From positions 1 through 6,133 of the forward strand of contig USPJ01000088.1 of assembly GCA_900556645.1 (NCBI GenBank): DNA of 6,133 nucleotides. The letters run 5' to 3'. A model generated the notes under the pieces. The model made no database searches and had not been told where the DNA came from. It saw nothing but the letters and a program-made list of their open reading frames with translations. This document shows, one piece after another, positions 5,756 to 6,133 of the stretch; the first letter of the stretch is position 1, and each line of letters starts with the position of its first letter. The translations under genes and the position numbers were made by a program. The DNA comes from an uncultured Lachnospiraceae bacterium. Lineage in GTDB: Bacteria; Bacillota_A; Clostridia; Lachnospirales; Lachnospiraceae.

Positions 5756-6133
5756 ATGGTAGTCAGCAGAATCCTATGTATCTTAATCGGTTATATCGCA
5801 GGACTGTTTCAGACCGGATATATATATGGAAAGACCCAGAACATTGACATCCGACAGCATGGCAGCGGAAATGCAGGAACCACCAATACGTTGCGAACCT
5901 TGGGACTGAAAGCGGGAGCAATTACTTTTGCAGGAGACTGTGGAAAGGCAATCGTAGCAATTTTGGTTACGTGGCTGATTTTCCATAACAGGTATCCGGA
6001 TGTTGTAAAGCTTTTGGAACTTTACGCCGGGCTGGGAGCAATTTTAGGACATAATTTTCCTTTTTATCTGAAATTTAAGGGTGGAAAAGGAATCGCATGC
6101 ACAGCTGGTGTGATACTGACCGTGTGTCCTCTG
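5756..6133 (+). CDS. plsY: Acyl-phosphate:glycerol-3-phosphate acyltransferase PlsY (3' end outside window)
   Basis: The first 126 codons are present; the family is about 190-220 aa. PlsY is an integral membrane enzyme that moves an acyl chain from acyl-phosphate to glycerol-3-phosphate, the first step of phospholipid synthesis in most Gram-positive bacteria. An N-terminal hydrophobic helix (about 5-25) leads to the first conserved motif GSGNAGTTNTLRTLG (36-50), then D61 and K64 of the family D-x-x-K element, a second helix (about 65-77), a third starting near 88, and the second motif GHNFPFYLKFKGGKGIA (98-114), whose glycine-rich loop binds phosphate. The third motif lies beyond the window. 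The order der-plsY, usually followed by gpsA in clostridia, supports the call. The start lies 2 nt after the der stop. The gene is intact as far as visible. Confidence 0.95.
   Translation, partial: MVVSRILCILIGYIAGLFQTGYIYGKTQNIDIRQHGSGNAGTTNTLRTLGLKAGAITFAGDCGKAIVAILVTWLIFHNRYPDVVKLLELYAGLGAILGHNFPFYLKFKGGKGIACTAGVILTVCPL

Noticed and set aside
5783..5986. 67-aa minus-strand open frame opposite plsY
   Set aside because: It is covered by a clear plsY reading with both conserved motifs; its composition is not protein-like.
1..6133. tRNA, rRNA, riboswitch, CRISPR array, IS element or prophage genes
   Set aside because: The window is almost fully coding with recognised genes. The two larger gaps (1050-1190 and 4329-4430) are too short and show only the terminator, promoters and dyads listed; no direct-repeat arrays or transposase motifs were seen.

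Overview
The window looks like a chromosomal segment of a Gram-positive clostridium, most likely a member of the Lachnospiraceae. The reasons are strong AGGAGG-type ribosome binding sites, moderate A+T content, tightly packed genes on one strand, and the kind of neighbours seen (yraN next to pgeF, der next to plsY, a YtrA-type GntR regulator with its own ABC exporter). The assignment comes from style and family knowledge, not from a search.

All genes read on the + strand and fall into three blocks. (1) Bases 1-1112 hold the end of a housekeeping unit: the last 53 codons of a YraN/UPF0102 protein, then pgeF (polyphenol-oxidase/LACC1 family, peptidoglycan editing and purine nucleoside chemistry), closed by a clear intrinsic terminator. 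(2) Bases 1111-4328 hold a self-contained three-gene unit: a 124-aa GntR/YtrA regulator, an ABC ATPase and a 630-aa ABC-2 type permease with a long, probably extracytoplasmic C-terminal domain. The genes are joined by a 4-nt ATGA overlap and a 26-nt overlap, so they are almost certainly co-transcribed and translationally coupled. The candidate promoter has a perfect 12-bp palindrome on its -10 box, as expected for autorepression. (3) Bases 4330-6133 hold der (EngA, ribosome assembly GTPase), preceded by its own sigma-A-like promoter, and 2 nt later the first 126 codons of plsY (acyl-phosphate glycerol-3-phosphate acyltransferase), cut by the window end.

Blocks 1 and 3 are conserved core functions. 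Block 2 is an accessory stress or drug-type transporter cassette placed between them. The most interesting point is at the junction of blocks 2 and 3. The roughly 100 bases before der contain an open frame without a start codon whose stop overlaps the der ATG as ATGA. Its translation resembles the C-terminal tail of a protein, possibly the DUF512 radical-SAM/PDZ protein that I recall lying directly upstream of der in many clostridia. This may be a scar left when the transporter cassette arrived or a rearrangement removed the upstream gene. No RNA genes, IS elements or CRISPR arrays were seen, and I see no wholly new system in this window.
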